Below, one piece after another: positions 53,263 to 62,473 of a stretch of DNA of 64,000 nt (positions within the stretch are counted from its first letter, which is position 1; each line of letters starts with the position of its first letter). The stretch lies in assembly GCA_963662865.1 (NCBI GenBank), contig OY759969.1:1302001-1366000 (forward strand). Reading direction: 5' to 3'. This DNA comes from JAJDYQ01 sp963662865. Its GTDB lineage: Bacteria; Pseudomonadota; Gammaproteobacteria; JAJDYQ01. The notes beneath the pieces were generated by a model. The model was not told the origin of the DNA, made no database searches, and worked only from the letters and a program-made list of their open reading frames with translations. The position numbers and the translations under genes are program-made.

Positions 53263-53650
53263 AGGCAGACCGCCCAATAAGTCGCAAGACAGGATTCAAG
53301 GCGACAAAAAATCAGTAGTTCTTGCGGAGCAGAAGTCTGTCACTTTTTCCGGTCCTATACCACACCCTGATTTATTAAAAGACTACGACGATCTATTACC
53401 AGGGGCAGCGGACAGAATACTCCAAATGGCCGAACAGGACGCTGAACACACCAGATATATCGAAAAAGAAGCACTCACTCACTCGTTAAAATATATATCC
53501 AAAGGTCAGTATCTGGGTTTTTTAATCGGTGTGTTTGCTTTGCTCATAGCGTTGTTGTGCGCTTTCTTGGACCAACCAATACCATCCAGTGTTATTGGAG
53601 CTTCCGGGGTCGTCGGCCTGGTCACCGCATTTCTGAAAATGAAGAAGTGA
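53231..53650 (+). CDS. DUF2335 membrane protein
   Basis: 139 residues from ATG 53231. A basic N-terminal tail precedes the DUF2335 signature FSGPIPHPDLLKDYDDLLPG, then AADRILQMAEQDAEHTRYIE and two membrane segments (YLGFLIGVFALLIALLCAFL; SVIGASGVVGLVTAF). The family is found in prophages and accessory regions as a short holin-like protein and its role is not settled. Here it lies inside inserted DNA between IS remnants. Confidence 0.75.
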   Translation: MNTRRSPRKNKGRPPNKSQDRIQGDKKSVVLAEQKSVTFSGPIPHPDLLKDYDDLLPGAADRILQMAEQDAEHTRYIEKEALTHSLKYISKGQYLGFLIGVFALLIALLCAFLDQPIPSSVIGASGVVGLVTAFLKMKK

Positions 53651-53736
53651 ACGCACCCACTTAAAGGTGAAATTTTCAGGTGTTTGGTCCCGAGAAATAA
53701 TGGTTTATCATTATCGGCCGAACAGAAGGGGAATTG

Positions 53737-54687
53737 ATGAGCTAGCTATTACATGGACGCGCTACGACAACACACGCTACCCGGGCGGCAATACAGCGGT
53801 CGACGGCTTCGCTCAAAGAATGAAGTCAGCACTATGGCATCCATGCAAAGACCGTAGCGAAGTGGCGCAAACGACAGAGCGCCGAAGACATCAAGCCGGG
53901 ACAGAAGGATGCCCGTTCCACGGTACTGACCACCGAGCAGGAAGCCTTCATGGTGACTTTCAGGAAGCACACTGTTTTACCTCTTGATGATTGTCTGTAC
54001 GCCTTGCAGGCCAGTCTCCCCCACCTGACACGCTCCAGCCTTCATCGGTACCTGCAACGACATGGTATTTCTCGATGGCCCCATGTGGAGAAAGATAAAA
54101 GACCCAACCAGACATTCAAGTCCTGCCCCATCGGATATTTTCATATTGACATTGCCGAGGTACGTACCGGCCAGGGCAAGTTGCGCCTGTTTGTGGCGAT
54201 TGACCGGACATCAAGGTATGCCGATGTGGAACGGCATGAAAAAGCAGGCAAGGACATTGCGGCACGGTTTCTGAGAAATCTCAACGAAACCGTGCCTTAT
54301 CGCATTCATACCGTCTTAACGGATAATGGCGTGCAGTTCACCCAACAGGCACGGCGCCAATCTGTCGTTGATCATCTCTTCGACCGGGTCTGTGATGGAC
54401 ATGGCATTGAGCACAGGCTGACACAAGCCAATCATCCCTGGACGAACGGACAGGTCAAGTGCATGAATCGCACCCTTAAGGAGGCGACCGTCAAAGCCTG
54501 TCATTATGACGCTCACCAGCAGCTAAAGAACCACCTCAAAAACTTCATTAATGCGTATAACTTTGCCAAGCGCCTCAAGACGCTCAAGGGATTGACGCCC
54601 TATGAATTTATCTGTAAACAGTGGACAAACGAACCTCAACGGTTCAGAATCAATCCAAACTACTTAACGGTGGGACTAAACAGCTAG
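53737..54687 (+). pseudogene. IS481-family transposase with two nonsense codons
   Basis: From ATG 53737 one frame reads Met-Ser, TAG (53743), LLHGRATTTHATRAAIQRS, TGA (53821), then HAKTVAKWRKRQSAEDIKPG and the catalytic core to 54687. The core has IGYFHIDIAEV (first Asp), IHTVLTDNGVQF (second Asp) and NHPWTNGQVKCMNRTLKEAT, where the last catalytic Glu (usually QVERMNR) appears as Lys. The TAG is at a position that is usually CAG. The open part from 53950 is 245 codons but begins inside the gene. The element is inactive. Confidence 0.82.
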
Positions 54688-54859
54688 CCAATGAACTTAC
54701 CAAGGGGATTATTCTGCATGAGCATGTCAAAAATGCAGATTTCCTGGCAATACGAAGTAAACATGTTCCTGAAAAAAACTGGCTGAACTGAATCAACTGC
54801 CGGGCATGGAACTGGCCCAAGTATTCAGCACCAAAGGAGGTCGAAAATTGTATATCTAA
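54688..54859 (+). pseudogene. Possible C-terminal remainder of the split glycosyltransferase
   Basis: Read with one frame change near 54786, this stretch gives LANELTKGIILHEHVKNADF, LAIRSKHVPEKNWLN and LNQLPGMELAQVFSTKGGRK, then LYI and a TAA. It looks like the soluble C-terminal end of a GT39-type membrane enzyme and lies on the same strand as the truncated N-terminal half at 52059. This link is an inference from position and style and not from a recognised motif. Confidence 0.4.
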
Positions 54860-54865
54860 CGGCGC

Positions 54866-55765
54866 TCAGGAGAAAATACCCCGAGTAGCTTGTAAGGGGA
54901 TATCTCGCTCTTCTGGTGATGCGACAATCATCGCCATTTTACGATGATCCAATAGGTCTTGCGTCAGGACTTTGAGCCGATAATGTCCATAACGTCGTTT
55001 ACCTGTGTGAGAAAAAAGATGGAACCGGTAATTCTCAGGAAAGACACTACTGAGATCCTCCAAGCTACGCAGTGCATTCTGTAACCACAGAGCACTTTCA
55101 AATATCACCACAGATCGAAACTGGCCAAGGGTTTGCGGTAAGCCTGCTATGACTTCTCTTTCAAAACCCTCGACATCCATCTTGATTAGGTCCAACCGCG
55201 AAATGGCGAGTTCTCTGAACAGGATATCGCCATTCCGCACCGGCAAAGTTTCCGCCGGCCTGTTCAGACTGGAAAACCCTTTTACGAAGGAACCAGTGCC
55301 AAGGTTTTCTTTCGGTGGCGAGTAGAATCGTTTTTGTTCATCTGCTAAACCTAATGCAAACGGATAGATATCCACATTGTGCACATCATTAATGGAGAGC
55401 TTGTCCTGCATGAAGCGCCTTACCAATTCATACGGCTCGAAAGCATGGATTCTTTCAGCGTACCGTGACATGAATAGAGCATGGCACCCAACATTCGCGC
55501 CGATATCTGCGCACACGGGTTTTGTTAAGCCAGACAGGAAATCACGCGAGAAGGCAAGTAAGTCGCATTCATAGCAGCTCGAAAGCAAAACCTTTCGATC
55601 TATCAGGTTACGGGTATTACCTTGATATTGAAAGCCGAAGTAATCGATCTCAAATTCATGATTATTGAGAAAGTCAGAATAAAGCAATTTGATGAGCCTC
55701 AAGCGCAGCTTTTTTGAAAGCCAACGCTGCACAGCAATTTTTTCACAGAAAGCGGCTATATTCAT
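54866..55765 (-). CDS. FkbM-family methyltransferase
   Basis: 299 residues from ATG 55765. SAM-binding motif VCADIGANVGCHALFMSRYA, then ERIHAFEPYELVRRFM, and the FkbM signature LDLIKMDVEGFEREVIAGLP. These enzymes O-methylate sugars or other hydroxyls. A 77-residue N-terminal extension, rich in Leu, Lys and Arg, precedes the domain. It is on the opposite strand to most of the cluster. Together with the second FkbM gene at 59422 it suggests a methylated surface polysaccharide. Confidence 0.85.
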   Translation of the reverse strand: MNIAAFCEKIAVQRWLSKKLRLRLIKLLYSDFLNNHEFEIDYFGFQYQGNTRNLIDRKVLLSSCYECDLLAFSRDFLSGLTKPVCADIGANVGCHALFMSRYAERIHAFEPYELVRRFMQDKLSINDVHNVDIYPFALGLADEQKRFYSPPKENLGTGSFVKGFSSLNRPAETLPVRNGDILFRELAISRLDLIKMDVEGFEREVIAGLPQTLGQFRSVVIFESALWLQNALRSLEDLSSVFPENYRFHLFSHTGKRRYGHYRLKVLTQDLLDHRKMAMIVASPEERDIPLQATRGIFS

Positions 55766-55768
55766 CAC

Positions 55769-56217
55769 GACTTACACTCCTCTGGAATGCTATTTGAGAA
55801 CTTACCGATTATAGTACGTGGCTTTATTATAGCAAGACCCTCAGCTTAATGGGGTTTCGAACAAGTTCAGCCTCGAACTGTCAGAACATGAATGAGCTCA
55901 CTACTGAACTTAATTTAAAGTCTCTCCAGATAAACGCACGCAATAGCGCTTCAACCGCACTCTCCAGAATATGCTACAATAGCTCGCCAGACATCGCCCC
56001 GAGTACCGGAGATACAGGCTCAATACAGGAAACACCATGATGGAACCATACACTGTTACCTTGACCAGCCTCGGAGGTTTCGACCTTTGGGAGCGGGCGC
56101 TACGCTTACTCCTTTCAAGGTTGAATGGATCGTTTGCTGGAATTTTCATCGCTACTCGTTTACGATAATTCAATAGGCATTGCGTTAAGACTTTTATACT
56201 TTTATGGAATTTTCTAT
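55769..56217. other. Intergenic region without a supported gene
   Basis: 449 bases upstream of two divergent cluster genes. A short plus-strand frame from ATG 56037 (44 codons, with a weak AGGA) and longer frames on both strands are open but have no recognisable protein pattern. This is possibly decayed IS DNA. The divergent promoters of the FkbM and glycosyltransferase genes should lie here, but I cannot place them. Confidence 0.4.
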
Positions 56218-57195
56218 ATGAAAATACTGATTTTGATACCTGATAAAAAATTTCCGCTTCAAAGAACACTATGGAATTTAGTTGTAGATGAGGGTAAAAA
56301 TTCTGGTCTGTTCAAGGCGGAATTGATGTTATTTAATGTAAAAGATTATATAGATAAGCTGTTAAAAAACATCATTGAGGAAGAATATGATCGGGTAGTT
56401 TTGGATGGAAGTATTGGACGAATAAGAAAAGAATTTTCAGAGTTAAAACATATTGACAATCTAGTGTTCTACAACACCGATTTTTACCACCAATACATGC
56501 CAGAAAGCAGATATTATGGTAAGTTAATACCGCTTTCGAGACGATTTGGCCCACATAAGATGATAGTGACGAACTTGCCTGGTAGCTTCGATCTGAAATC
56601 CCAGGGCTTCGATTCTGCCTATATACCAAAGGCATATGATCCAACCATGATATTTGATAAGTCCGAAAAGAGAGATATTTATCTGGGATTTATAGGCGCG
56701 TTACGTCATCCTGTTTACAGGCAGAGACGTGTGCTACTGGAGCGTTTGAGAGATAGAGCTGGCCTCCAGATATTACGTACTGAAAAGGGCAAAGAATACA
56801 ATGATATGCTTAACCGTATAAAAATTTTCGTTAATGCCGATATAGGTATGAATGAGTATATGGTCAAAAATTTCGAAGCGATGGCAGCAGGTTGTTTATT
56901 AGCAACGTACAGCGCATCGAATGAGGAGAATGAGCTTCTGGGATTCGTCGATATGGAAAATGTAGTGCTTTATAAAAGCGAAGATGAACTGCTGAGCAAG
57001 CTGGAACAGCTTGAAGGAAGACCTGAGCTGGTAGAAAGGATAACAGAGGCAGGGCAGTTGCTGGTTACAAGTCAACATTCATGGAGGCATCGGGTTCCCG
57101 ATGTCATTCAAGCCATATGTCGGCCAATAAAATCGAACCATCCCTCTCCCAGGTTGTTGGATTACATAAAAACAATTCGTTATGGAATATTATGA
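56218..57195 (+). CDS. CgeB-like glycosyltransferase
   Basis: 325 residues from ATG 56218 (MKILILIPDKKF). A GT-B fold is suggested by the N-terminal Rossmann half and the C-terminal part with DIYLGFIGALRHPVYRQRR, FVNADIGMNEYMVKNFEAMA and AGCLLATYS, as in the CgeB/Glyco_trans_1_2 group. FEAMAAG is the usual sugar-nucleotide binding helix. The gene is more AT-rich than the core genes, in keeping with horizontal transfer of polysaccharide genes. The substrate is unknown. Confidence 0.75.
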   Translation: MKILILIPDKKFPLQRTLWNLVVDEGKNSGLFKAELMLFNVKDYIDKLLKNIIEEEYDRVVLDGSIGRIRKEFSELKHIDNLVFYNTDFYHQYMPESRYYGKLIPLSRRFGPHKMIVTNLPGSFDLKSQGFDSAYIPKAYDPTMIFDKSEKRDIYLGFIGALRHPVYRQRRVLLERLRDRAGLQILRTEKGKEYNDMLNRIKIFVNADIGMNEYMVKNFEAMAAGCLLATYSASNEENELLGFVDMENVVLYKSEDELLSKLEQLEGRPELVERITEAGQLLVTSQHSWRHRVPDVIQAICRPIKSNHPSPRLLDYIKTIRYGIL

Positions 57196-57338
57196 TAATA
57201 TGTGATTTGTACACCCTCTCACCAGTTCGTAAACACTGGACCAGAACCAGTCCCAGCAATGATGGATGTTTTTAGAACTGTGAGAGATACAGTAGCATTG
57301 TCTCAAGGGCTAAATACATATGTGGAGTTTAGTTTGTA

Positions 57339-58280
57339 ATGATAACGATAAAAGTTTCTGGTGGTTTGGGAAATCAATTATTTAAGATATTCACTCTCAT
57401 ATCGCTTTCTTTGGATAGAAAAATACCTTTCTATTTTGCGTATCAAAAACATCAAAAGCAAAGCCATCGACATGGCGGTCGTCCTTGCCGTCCTTTTTAT
57501 TGGGATACATTTCTACAGAAACTCCGCCAGTTTGTTCAAAAAGAAAAAGTCTACTATATTGAAGAAAAAAATTATCCATATGATCATATATTCTCATGGA
57601 GTGTATTTTTACGGAATCTTCACCGGTTTGTTCAAAAAAATCCCCGTGTTGGTTTTATCCTGAAGGAATCATACTCTCATTATTCCCCCATACCCACATT
57701 TGATCGTGATAAACATATGCTACTCAAGGGATATTTTCAGTCATACAAATACTTTCGACACAACGAAAATATTATATACAACATGATTGATCTAGCATCT
57801 CACAGAAGAAATGTGGCATCAAAGTTTGTGCCAGGCCATTTCAATCATCAAGTATCACTTCACCTTCGCATTGGAGATTATAAAAATACAAAACTCTTAC
57901 TACCTTTAACGTACTATGTACAAGCGCTACAACAGTTGATCCAGGATACACAGAAAAAAGATTGGAAGATTATGTATTTTTGCGAAGCACAGGATGAACA
58001 TGACGCATGTCGAGTTGTATCCGCGTTGGAGGAAAAATTTCCTGCCTGTGTTTTTGAGCCTGTGAATCAAGAGTTGCATGACTGGGAGCAAATGCTTTGT
58101 ATGACATTGTGCCAACACAACATCATCGCCAACAGCACCTTTAGCTGGTGGGGCGCATACATGAATGAACATGACAATAAGGTGTACTATCCAAGCGTGT
58201 ACCGATGGCCTGATTCGACCTTAAAGAAAAATATAGAAGATGATATGTTTTTAGAACATTGGAAAGAAATAGATGTCTGA
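57339..58280 (+). CDS. Alpha-1,2-fucosyltransferase-like enzyme (GT11)
   Basis: 313 residues. It starts with VSGGLGNQLFKIFTLISLSL, the GT11 opening. Then come SLHLRIGDYKN (the HxRxGDY GDP-fucose site) and IIANSTFSWWGAYMNEHDNK. These three motifs in order define GT11. It should add fucose, or a related sugar, to a surface glycan. It is strongly AT-rich, like the gene upstream, and is followed by an IS256 remnant. Confidence 0.87.
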   Translation: MITIKVSGGLGNQLFKIFTLISLSLDRKIPFYFAYQKHQKQSHRHGGRPCRPFYWDTFLQKLRQFVQKEKVYYIEEKNYPYDHIFSWSVFLRNLHRFVQKNPRVGFILKESYSHYSPIPTFDRDKHMLLKGYFQSYKYFRHNENIIYNMIDLASHRRNVASKFVPGHFNHQVSLHLRIGDYKNTKLLLPLTYYVQALQQLIQDTQKKDWKIMYFCEAQDEHDACRVVSALEEKFPACVFEPVNQELHDWEQMLCMTLCQHNIIANSTFSWWGAYMNEHDNKVYYPSVYRWPDSTLKKNIEDDMFLEHWKEIDV

Positions 58281-58310
58281 TGCTTGTTTTGCCATATAAT
58301 TCGGTAGCGC

Positions 58311-59332
58311 TCAGAATTCTATGTCATTTTCATAAACTGATATGAATTAATACGGAAGGAAATAATATCATGAAAAACCCTATTGACTTTGACATGGAAG
58401 CTGCTACCAAGCAGCTTGCACGAAAGCAAAGACCTCAGCAGCAAGGATGGCATATTCATGCCACTCATCAAGCAGCTTACCGAAGTAACCATACAAGCGG
58501 AATTGGAGGAACGCCTGATTGCAGAGGAAAGCCCCAACCGCAAGAACGGTAGCAGCACGAAAACCATGAAGGCCCCTGCTGGGGAGTTTGAACTGAAAAC
58601 GCCTCGTGACCGGACCAGCACCTTTGAACCCTGGATCGTCAAAAAGCATTAAACCCACCTGACCGACGAACTGAAGCGCAAAGTCATTGCTTTGTTTGCG
58701 CTCAATAACAGCTATCAGGCCATCCGCACTCACATTGCTGATATGTGCGATATATCGCTGTCTAATGGTGCGATTAACGGCGGTGACTGACAAACTTGCT
58801 GCCGGAGCGACAGGCGCGATCTGGAAGCCATCTACCCTATTGTCTGGCTTGATGCGATTCACTACAAAATCAAGAAAAACGGCCGTTATCTCAACAAGGC
58901 GACTTATACCATTTTGGGCCTGAATATTGAGGGCAAAAAGAGTTGTTGGGCTTGTATCTATCCGATCAGGGAGGCGCCCACCACTGGTTCAGCATCCTGA
59001 CAGATACCAGATGATCATCAAGTCCTGGCGCAGCAAGTGGCCAACGCTATCGACCGACTTCAAATATCCGGCCTATGTGCGCACAGCCATTTACATCACC
59101 AATACCGTTGAGGCCGCCCATCGCCAGTTCTGCAAATTGACCAAGACCCAAGGCAGGTTCACCAATGAAAACAGCTTGTTCAAGTTGATCTATGCTGGCA
59201 TACTCAAAGCCTCTGAGCGTTGGACACACTCGGTACAAAGCTGGAACCTCGCGCTCTCGCATTAGCCATGCACTTCGAGGGCAAACTGGATGATTACATC
59301 GTTTTGTAAATGCAGATGACACAGAATTCTGA
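58311..59332. mobile_element. IS256-family insertion sequence, internally deleted
   Basis: About 1.02 kb with imperfect terminal inverted repeats of 23 bases. The left end is 58311-58333 (TCAGAATTCTATGTCAT...) and the right end is 59310-59332 (...ATGACACAGAATTCTGA). A complete element of this family is about 1.3 kb. No clear 8-bp target duplication is seen at these borders, so later rearrangement is possible. Confidence 0.78.
58371..59309 (+). pseudogene. IS256-family transposase, frameshifted and deleted
   Basis: Pieces in several frames follow the IS256 order: GIFMPLIKQLTEVTIQAELE, MKAPAGEFELKTPRDRTSTF, NSYQAIRTHIADMC-like codons, IYPIVWLDAIHYKIKKNGRY (with the first catalytic Asp), then the C-terminal RTAIYITNTVEAAHRQFCKL and SERWTHSVQSWNLALS. 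The central part with the second Asp (usually ACVDGLKGF) is deleted between SDQGGAHHW-like codons near 58985 and IKSWRSKWPT near 59020. Several frameshifts and stops confirm loss of function. Confidence 0.82.
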
Positions 59333-59421
59333 ACACTCTCCCCGATGACGTATTATCAGCAATAGACATCAGGTGCATTCGCCCGTAAAACCGGCACCTA
59401 TCTGATACTTGTAATCGCCTT

Positions 59422-60135
59422 ATGAATCTACTCCGGTCCCTCGCAGATATTTTTAGCTATGACGTTGTCAGGCAGTCAAAAGACGTATTTATCGAAAGAC
59501 ATCTGCATAATCTGTTCAAACACCACCGGATTGATTGCGTCATAGATGTCGGCGCCAACCGTGGACAGTATGCCGGTTCGCTGCGCAATATGGGATATAA
59601 AGGCGAGATTCATTCCTTCGAACCCACTACAAGGGCCTACCAGGAGTTGCAAAGCCGGTCGTTAAATGATGCGCGATGGCACATCTATCAACTCGCCATC
59701 GGCAGACATGGCGACAACATGGAAATCAATATCGCAGCTTACGATGACCTTTCATCCTTTCTTAAGGCCTCACAATACAGCACCGATACCTTTCAGCATA
59801 AAAGCCGGATAACCGGTACCGAAATGGTCGAGATTAAACGGCTGGACGAGGTCTTTTCTGACGGCATGGATAACCACCGCATTCACCTGAAGATGGATAC
59901 CCAGGGTTACGACCTTGAGATATTTGCAGGGGTCGGTGACCTGATTAAGCAAGTCGTCACGCTACAGTCTGAAATATCGATTCGACCACTCTATGATGGC
60001 ATGCCGGATTACATCACCGCCTTACAGGTATTTCGGGATGCCGGCTTCAGCATCAGCGGACTGTTTCCAGTCACCCGGGATAAAAGAGACCTCACCGTCA
60101 TTGAGTTCGACTGCGTCATGGTTAAAATGCAATAG
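59422..60135 (+). CDS. FkbM-family methyltransferase
   Basis: 237 residues. SAM site CVIDVGANRGQYAGSLRNMG, then GEIHSFEPTTRAYQELQSR and the signature HLKMDTQGYDLEIFAGVGD. It is complete and of normal length. ATG 59422 follows the IS256 remnant by 90 bases. It begins a plus-strand pair with the GT4 gene five bases downstream, so the methyl and glycosyl transfers are probably on the same glycan. Confidence 0.87.
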   Translation: MNLLRSLADIFSYDVVRQSKDVFIERHLHNLFKHHRIDCVIDVGANRGQYAGSLRNMGYKGEIHSFEPTTRAYQELQSRSLNDARWHIYQLAIGRHGDNMEINIAAYDDLSSFLKASQYSTDTFQHKSRITGTEMVEIKRLDEVFSDGMDNHRIHLKMDTQGYDLEIFAGVGDLIKQVVTLQSEISIRPLYDGMPDYITALQVFRDAGFSISGLFPVTRDKRDLTVIEFDCVMVKMQ

Positions 60136-60140
60136 CCATT

Positions 60141-61292
60141 ATGACGGACAACAAAAGAAATATTTTGCAGGTCACGGCCAAGGTGCCTAGTTGGGGCTTC
60201 GACCTGTTTCGACAGATCGATATCGGCTTTTCAGAGGCCGGACACAAGGTAACAACTGTCTTTCTGGGCAAGGCCAAATATGTCGGCCACAGTTTCGAGC
60301 TGGGTCACCGCGGCAATGTTGTCCGATTGAATATTGATCACAAGCAGCCCTTCTGGCGGATAGCCGCGACCTACAGGCTGTTTCGATTAATGAGAGCACT
60401 TGATATTGACACGATTTTTTCTCACCATTACAAACCGTCATCAATTATGGCGTTTATTGAACGATTCCTGCCGGTTGAACAGGCCTTTATGGTCAATCAT
60501 AACCCTGGTAACCTGCGCCGTTCCGGCAGGAGAAAGATTATCCGCTATCTGTTCAGTCGCCGCTGGAAATTTATTACGGTTTCCGAGTGGGTGCACAGAG
60601 ATTTTCTGGCACAGGTTCCCTGGTTACCCGGTGACCGGGTGCAACCAATCTATAACTGTATCGATATCGATGCCACCGTTAATTCACAACTGGAAAGAAT
60701 TGACGCACGTAAGAAACTTGGAATTTCGCAACACGCCTTCGTGTTCGGCAATATCCACCGGCTTGACCCCTCCAAGGGCCATGACTACATGATCGAAGCG
60801 TTCGCCCGGGCGTGTAAAGATAGACCCGATACCTGCCTGGTGATTATTGGTGGAGGAGAGAGAAAGTCGATGCTTGAAGACCTGGCCGGCAATGCCGGTG
60901 TCGGCGACCGGGTTATTCTGACGGGTCTGATACCGGACGCATCACAATATGTGCGTGCGTTTGATGTATTTGTAATACCGTCGCTTCATGAAGGCTTTGG
61001 GCTGGGGTTGCTCGAAGGCATGGCAGCGGCCATACCTGTTATTGCCAGCGATGGTGGTGCATTACCTGAGGTTGTCGGTAATACCGGTTTTCTCTTTAAG
61101 GCCGGCGATAAGATTGAACTGGCTGATCGAATGATCAGGCTATTGGATATGAGCGAGGATGAACGGGCTGCAGCGGGGCAACAATGCTTTGAAAGGTTAA
61201 ATCACTTCACTCCGGCAAAATATCACCAACGTTTTCTGTCATTATTCAACGAAAAACAGCCTTCAGATACTTACGCAGATAAGACCCTTTAA
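60141..61292 (+). CDS. GT4-family glycosyltransferase
   Basis: 383 residues, GT-B fold. The C-terminal half has FGNIHRLDPSKGHDYMIEAF, LVIIGGGERKSMLEDLA and the E-x7-E motif in HEGFGLGLLEGMAAAIPVIA, followed by GGALPEVVG. The N-terminal half has VPSWGFDLFRQIDIGFSEAG and an Arg/Lys-rich membrane-facing part. It is an inverted-repeat-free, intact gene. Its 3' end overlaps the convergent GT2 gene by 47 bases. Confidence 0.87.
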   Translation: MTDNKRNILQVTAKVPSWGFDLFRQIDIGFSEAGHKVTTVFLGKAKYVGHSFELGHRGNVVRLNIDHKQPFWRIAATYRLFRLMRALDIDTIFSHHYKPSSIMAFIERFLPVEQAFMVNHNPGNLRRSGRRKIIRYLFSRRWKFITVSEWVHRDFLAQVPWLPGDRVQPIYNCIDIDATVNSQLERIDARKKLGISQHAFVFGNIHRLDPSKGHDYMIEAFARACKDRPDTCLVIIGGGERKSMLEDLAGNAGVGDRVILTGLIPDASQYVRAFDVFVIPSLHEGFGLGLLEGMAAAIPVIASDGGALPEVVGNTGFLFKAGDKIELADRMIRLLDMSEDERAAAGQQCFERLNHFTPAKYHQRFLSLFNEKQPSDTYADKTL

Positions 61293-62145
61293 GTACATTT
61301 GATGGCCTGCATGATAAGGCCCGGGTATAGGTCTTTTTCGCTGACTCGTATTCACCGGCAAGATACTGTGTGCGGAACAGAGATAAAAGCCGATTGCAGT
61401 AAAACCGTTTTTTATATGCCATCAATGGTAAAGGCAGCCGGTTTGCATCAAACACGATATCAGGCAACTGTTCGATCACTTCGGCATAATCCTCTGTCTG
61501 GTTCCGCAGGCTGTCTTCGTGTTTAACGATTTCAACTACCGGTTCCGGTATTGAGACGACCTGTTCATTCGCCATTACCCAGGCGTAAACACAAAGGTCT
61601 TCACTGACCTTCAGTTGTTCAGGATAGGCGTATTTCTTTGCCACATCATTTCTAATTAATAAACCGCCATTGGCAATCGAAAATCGGCGCCTGATAACGT
61701 AATCCATAAAGTTATCTGTAGCGTTATCGCTGATAGTTTTTTGTCGATGGATACGTCGTCTTGGGCCGATCACACTGACATGCCCTCCGAAAGCAAAGGC
61801 AATACCGGGGCTTTCATCTACAACCCGGCGAAGCTTAAAGAAACCTTCTTTTAATACACGATCATCCGAATCCAAAAAATAGAAGTAATCACGGTCTGCA
61901 TAACCGGAACCTGTATTTCTGGCTGCGCTTACACCACTGTTTTTCTGGTAATGATACAATATCTTTTTTTCTGCGATATAGTTCTGTAAAACCCGATGGG
62001 TATTATCCGTGGAACCGTCGTCAACGACGATAACCTGATCATCATCCCCAAGGACCTCCAATATCGAATCAACTGCCTGAGCGATATACCCGGCATAATT
62101 GTAGGTCGGTATAATACAACTGATGCTTGGCATATTATTTGTCAT
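61246..62145 (-). CDS. GT2-family glycosyltransferase
   Basis: 299 residues, GT-A fold: ISCIIPTYNYAGYIAQAVDS, VIVVDDGSTDNTH and YFYFLDSDDRVLKEGF (the DxD site), with VSEDLCVYAWVMANEQVVSI in the acceptor part. The C-terminal tail is basic. ATG 62145 or 62133 may be the start. It converges with the GT4 gene and overlaps it by 47 bases, an arrangement where antisense transcripts may matter. Confidence 0.87.
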   Translation of the reverse strand: MTNNMPSISCIIPTYNYAGYIAQAVDSILEVLGDDDQVIVVDDGSTDNTHRVLQNYIAEKKILYHYQKNSGVSAARNTGSGYADRDYFYFLDSDDRVLKEGFFKLRRVVDESPGIAFAFGGHVSVIGPRRRIHRQKTISDNATDNFMDYVIRRRFSIANGGLLIRNDVAKKYAYPEQLKVSEDLCVYAWVMANEQVVSIPEPVVEIVKHEDSLRNQTEDYAEVIEQLPDIVFDANRLPLPLMAYKKRFYCNRLLSLFRTQYLAGEYESAKKTYTRALSCRPSNVLKGSYLRKYLKAVFR

Positions 62146-62222
62146 CCCCTTGGCTCAAAACTTTTTCCATCTGGCAAAGTTTACCATATGGATAGTCGGA
62201 TAATCCTTACTGGTGATATTAG

Positions 62223-62240
62223 TATGCACTCAAATGCATA
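62223..62240. promoter_or_regulatory. Inverted repeat upstream of the Phd-like gene (possible operator)
   Basis: TATGCA (62223-62228) and TGCATA (62235-62240) are perfect complements with a six-base spacer, 28 bases before the antitoxin start. Phd/YefM antitoxins repress their own promoters by binding such palindromes. Confidence 0.45.
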
Positions 62241-62268
62241 ATGTATCGTTAATTACAGGAGCAGGAAT

Positions 62269-62430
62269 ATGGAAAAAATACTCTCCAGCAAAACCGTATC
62301 GCTAACAAAATTGCGAGACCCTGCCAAGGCGCTCTCTAAGGCAGGAAACTCACCAGTGGCCGTGCTGAACCGCAATAACGTGGTTGGGTATTTTGTACCT
62401 AAATCTTGTTGTGGGGGAGGTAAAGTATAA
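62269..62430 (+). CDS. Phd/YefM-type antitoxin, short and without a toxin
   Basis: 53 residues from ATG 62269, with a strong AGGAGCAGGA leader. SLTKLRDPAKALSKAGNSPV followed by AVLNRNNVVGYFVP is the DNA-binding part of Phd/YefM/StbD antitoxins. The usual toxin-binding C-terminal helix is replaced by a short KSCCGGGKV tail, and no toxin gene follows before galE. It may be a remnant that still binds DNA. Confidence 0.72.
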   Translation: MEKILSSKTVSLTKLRDPAKALSKAGNSPVAVLNRNNVVGYFVPKSCCGGGKV

Positions 62431-62473
62431 TCTGTAGTGCATTTAGTCAACAGTGAAATTTACAACCCATGAT

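Noticed and set aside
55910..56269. 119-codon minus-strand frame upstream of the CgeB-like gene, with a Lys/Arg/Ser-rich middle
   Set aside because: It overlaps the start of the glycosyltransferase gene, has no ribosome-binding site and no family pattern; it may be decayed IS DNA.
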